A stretch of 64,000 nt of DNA, from NCBI RefSeq assembly GCF_009687885.1, contig NZ_BLAF01000036.1, positions 50,689-114,688 of the forward strand. The letters run 5' to 3'. The notes beneath the pieces are model-generated. The model ran no database searches and was not told the DNA's origin. It saw nothing but the letters and a program-made list of their open reading frames with translations. Position 1 is the first letter of the stretch; every line of letters begins with the position of its first letter. The position numbers and the translations under genes are program-made. This DNA comes from Acrocarpospora pleiomorpha. GTDB taxonomy: Bacteria; Actinomycetota; Actinomycetes; Streptosporangiales; Streptosporangiaceae. Below are positions 62,235 through 64,000 of the stretch, piece by piece.

Positions 62235-62243
62235 CGGGGCTGA

Positions 62244-62248
62244 CCTCC
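62244..62248 (-). promoter_or_regulatory. Ribosome binding site of PKS B
   Basis: GGAGG (minus strand) lies 9 nt before the ATG at 62234, inside the 39-nt gap (62235-62273) between the stop of PKS A and the start of PKS B. It supports this ATG, which also places the docking coiled coil at residue 1. No terminator-like hairpin or promoter is apparent in the gap, so the genes are probably co-transcribed. Confidence 0.8.
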
Positions 62249-62273
62249 GAAGTGTTCCGAGGCCAGCCCAGAA

Positions 62274-64000
62274 TCACAGGTCTCTGAGTTGGCCCAGTTC
62301 GCTCTCGATGATGCCGAGGATGTCCTCGGTACTCGCCGATTCGAGCATGTCGGCAACCGCGATTTCACTAGTCTCTGAACCGCTCGCGGTCACCTTCGCC
62401 AACAGCTGCCGCAGCCGCGTCTCGATACCGTTCCGCGTGATTTCGTCGAGCCCGTCCTCGGAAAGCATGTCCTCGAATCGGTCGAGGTCGGCCAGCAACG
62501 ACGGCTTCTCGGCTGCGGTTTCCCCGGGAGCGATTTCCGCGAGGAGATGTTCGGCGAGGACAGCGGGCGTGGGGTAGTCGAAGATGAGGGTTGCGGGTAG
62601 GCGCAACCCGGTGGCGGCGTTGAGCCGGTTGCGCAGTTCGATCGCGGTCAGCGAGTCGAAGCCCAGCTCGCGGAACTCCCGCCGGACTTCCACCGCAGCG
62701 GGGTCGGAGTGTCCGAGGACGGCGGCGGCCTGAGCGCGTACCAGGTCGGCCAGCAGGCGGACCTGCTTGGGGTTGCTGAGACCGGTCAGCTGCCGGGACA
62801 GCGCCTCGCCCGCGCCACCGCCCGCCGCCGCCGACGCGGCTGTGCGGCGGGTGCCGCGTACCAGCCCGCGGAACAGCGGCGGCACCTGCCCTTGCGGCAG
62901 TGCGGACGGGTTCACCCGTACCGGAACGACGAATGGTGAATCCGAGCCGATGGCCGTGTCGAACAGGGCCAGCCCCTGCTCGGTGGTGATGGGCGGCAGC
63001 GCGGCAGCGGTCATCCGCTGCACGTCTGCCTGCGACAGGCTCCCGGTCATTCCGGTGGACTGCGCCCACATCCCCCACGCCAGGGACAACCCTGGCAGTC
63101 CCTGGGCCCGGCGGTGGGCCATCAATGCGTCCAGCCACACATTGGCCGCCGCGTAGTTGCCCTGACCGGCGTTGCCCGTCAGCCCGGACAGCGAGGAGAA
63201 CACCACGAAGCCGGCCAGATCAAGATCTGCGGTGAGCTCGTGCAGATGCCAGGCGGCGTCCACCTTCGGCCGCAACACCACATCCAGCCGCTCCGGCGTC
63301 AGCGAGGTGATGATCCCGTCGTCCAGCACACCCGCCGTATGGATCACAGCGGTCAGCGGATGACCGGCATCAACTTGCGCCAGCAGCGCCGCCACCTGAT
63401 CCCGGTCGGCCACATCACAGGCGGCGATGGTCACGTGCGCGCCCTGCGCGGCCAGGTCCTGCTCAAGCTCACGTGCGCCAGCCGCCTCCAAGCCCCTTCG
63501 GCTGGCCAGCAGCAGATGCCGCACGCCGTGCTCGGCCACCAGATGCCTGGCCAGCTCGGCACCCAGACCACCGGTGCCACCGGTGATCAGCACCGTACCG
63601 TCCGGGTCCCACCGGCGCGGCATCGTCAGCACGATCTTGCCGGTGTGCCGGGCCTGGCTCATGAACCGGAACGCCTCACGACCCCGGCGCACATCCCACG
63701 CCGTGACGGGTAGCGGCCGCAGCTCGCCGGTTGCGAACAGCCCTGCCAGCTCGGTCAGGATCTCCCGCAACCGCTCAGGTCCGGCGTCCATCACATCGAA
63801 CCAGTGATACGTCAGCCCAGGGAACTGCTCCTGGTCACGGATGTCCAGCTTGCCCATCTCGATGAACCGGCCACCCGGACGCAACAGACGAACCGAAGCG
63901 TCGATGAACCCCCCGGTCAGCGAGTTGAGGACCACATCGATCCCCCGGTCACGGAACCGCTCCTCGAACTCCAGGGTCCGCGAGGACGCGATGTGATCAT
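62274..64000 (-). CDS. Modular type I PKS, 3' end (PKS A): ER(partial)-KR-ACP-docking
   Basis: This is the C-terminal 574 or so residues of a PKS whose start lies beyond the right edge. Visible in order: the C-terminal half of an enoylreductase (DHIASSRTLEFEE to the end motif KIVLTMP near 63625); a ketoreductase with NADPH motif TGGTGGLG near 63575, an LDD motif (B-type), catalytic Ser in VVFSSLSG and Tyr in GNYAAAN; an acyl carrier protein with the phosphopantetheine Ser in GFDSL at 62652-62654; and a helical C-terminal docking domain ending in ESELGQLRDL before TGA (62274-62276). The last module is therefore fully reducing; its AT is outside the window, so the extender is unknown. It should hand its chain to PKS B, which starts 39 nt downstream, presumably on the same transcript. 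Confidence 0.96.
   Translation of the reverse strand, partial: DHIASSRTLEFEERFRDRGIDVVLNSLTGGFIDASVRLLRPGGRFIEMGKLDIRDQEQFPGLTYHWFDVMDAGPERLREILTELAGLFATGELRPLPVTAWDVRRGREAFRFMSQARHTGKIVLTMPRRWDPDGTVLITGGTGGLGAELARHLVAEHGVRHLLLASRRGLEAAGARELEQDLAAQGAHVTIAACDVADRDQVAALLAQVDAGHPLTAVIHTAGVLDDGIITSLTPERLDVVLRPKVDAAWHLHELTADLDLAGFVVFSSLSGLTGNAGQGNYAAANVWLDALMAHRRAQGLPGLSLAWGMWAQSTGMTGSLSQADVQRMTAAALPPITTEQGLALFDTAIGSDSPFVVPVRVNPSALPQGQVPPLFRGLVRGTRRTAASAAAGGGAGEALSRQLTGLSNPKQVRLLADLVRAQAAAVLGHSDPAAVEVRREFRELGFDSLTAIELRNRLNAATGLRLPATLIFDYPTPAVLAEHLLAEIAPGETAAEKPSLLADLDRFEDMLSEDGLDEITRNGIETRLRQLLAKVTASGSETSEIAVADMLESASTEDILGIIESELGQLRDL
62277..62530 (-). other. C-terminal docking domain of PKS A
   Basis: About 80 residues follow the last ACP and contain no catalytic motif: a helix around SLLADLDRFEDML, a second around TRLRQLLAKV, and a terminal helix ending STEDILGIIESELGQLRDL. 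This is the layout of class 1 actinobacterial PKS docking domains, which dimerise and pair with a coiled coil at the N-terminus of the next subunit. The partner is inferred to be the N-terminus of PKS B. The C-terminus of PKS B is very similar. Confidence 0.85.

Overview
The window is one stretch of a very large cis-acyltransferase modular type I polyketide synthase (PKS) locus. Every gene lies on the minus strand, and the whole 64 kb holds parts of only three genes. High GC, strong third-position GC bias, GGAGG ribosome binding sites and classical KS-AT-DH-(ER)-KR-ACP modules point to an actinomycete; the genus cannot be read from the sequence.

In transcription order (right to left): PKS A, the 3' end only (62274-64000), gives the end of a fully reducing module (ER C-terminal half, KR, ACP) and a C-terminal docking domain. 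PKS B (12927-62234) is a single uninterrupted 16,435-residue ORF with nine complete modules and terminal docking domains, and no thioesterase. PKS C (1-12886) starts 40 nt after PKS B and is open at the left edge. It holds two complete modules and the ketosynthase of a third. The two junctions are only 39 and 40 nt, each with a strong ribosome binding site. No loading domain, thioesterase, tailoring, resistance, regulatory, RNA or mobile gene is present, so the cluster extends on both sides.

Domain reading. Extender units follow from AT motifs (HAFH malonyl, YASH methylmalonyl). B1 malonyl, KR+DH. B2 methylmalonyl, fully reducing. B3 unusual FAAH motif, KR+DH. B4 malonyl, KR+DH. B5 methylmalonyl, KR+DH. 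B6 methylmalonyl, KR+DH. B7 malonyl, fully reducing. B8 methylmalonyl, KR active but the DH catalytic His is Tyr. B9 malonyl, KR catalytic Ser is Ala. C1 methylmalonyl, fully reducing. C2 methylmalonyl, KR+DH. C3 KS only. With standard colinear logic the segment made here would be: alkene, saturated CH2-CH(CH3), four consecutive double bonds (B3-B6, two or three branched), saturated CH2-CH2, secondary alcohol, ketone, saturated CH2-CH(CH3), methyl-branched alkene. This fits a large polyene-type macrolide or linear polyketide. I cannot name the compound.

The most interesting points are the size of PKS B; the adjacent one-base catalytic losses (DH8 His to Tyr, KR9 Ser to Ala) that should leave an alcohol next to a ketone; an AT in B3 whose specificity half looks replaced; 15-bp tandem repeats in the same inter-domain linker of several modules; and traces of duplication of blocks that run from mid-module into the next KS.
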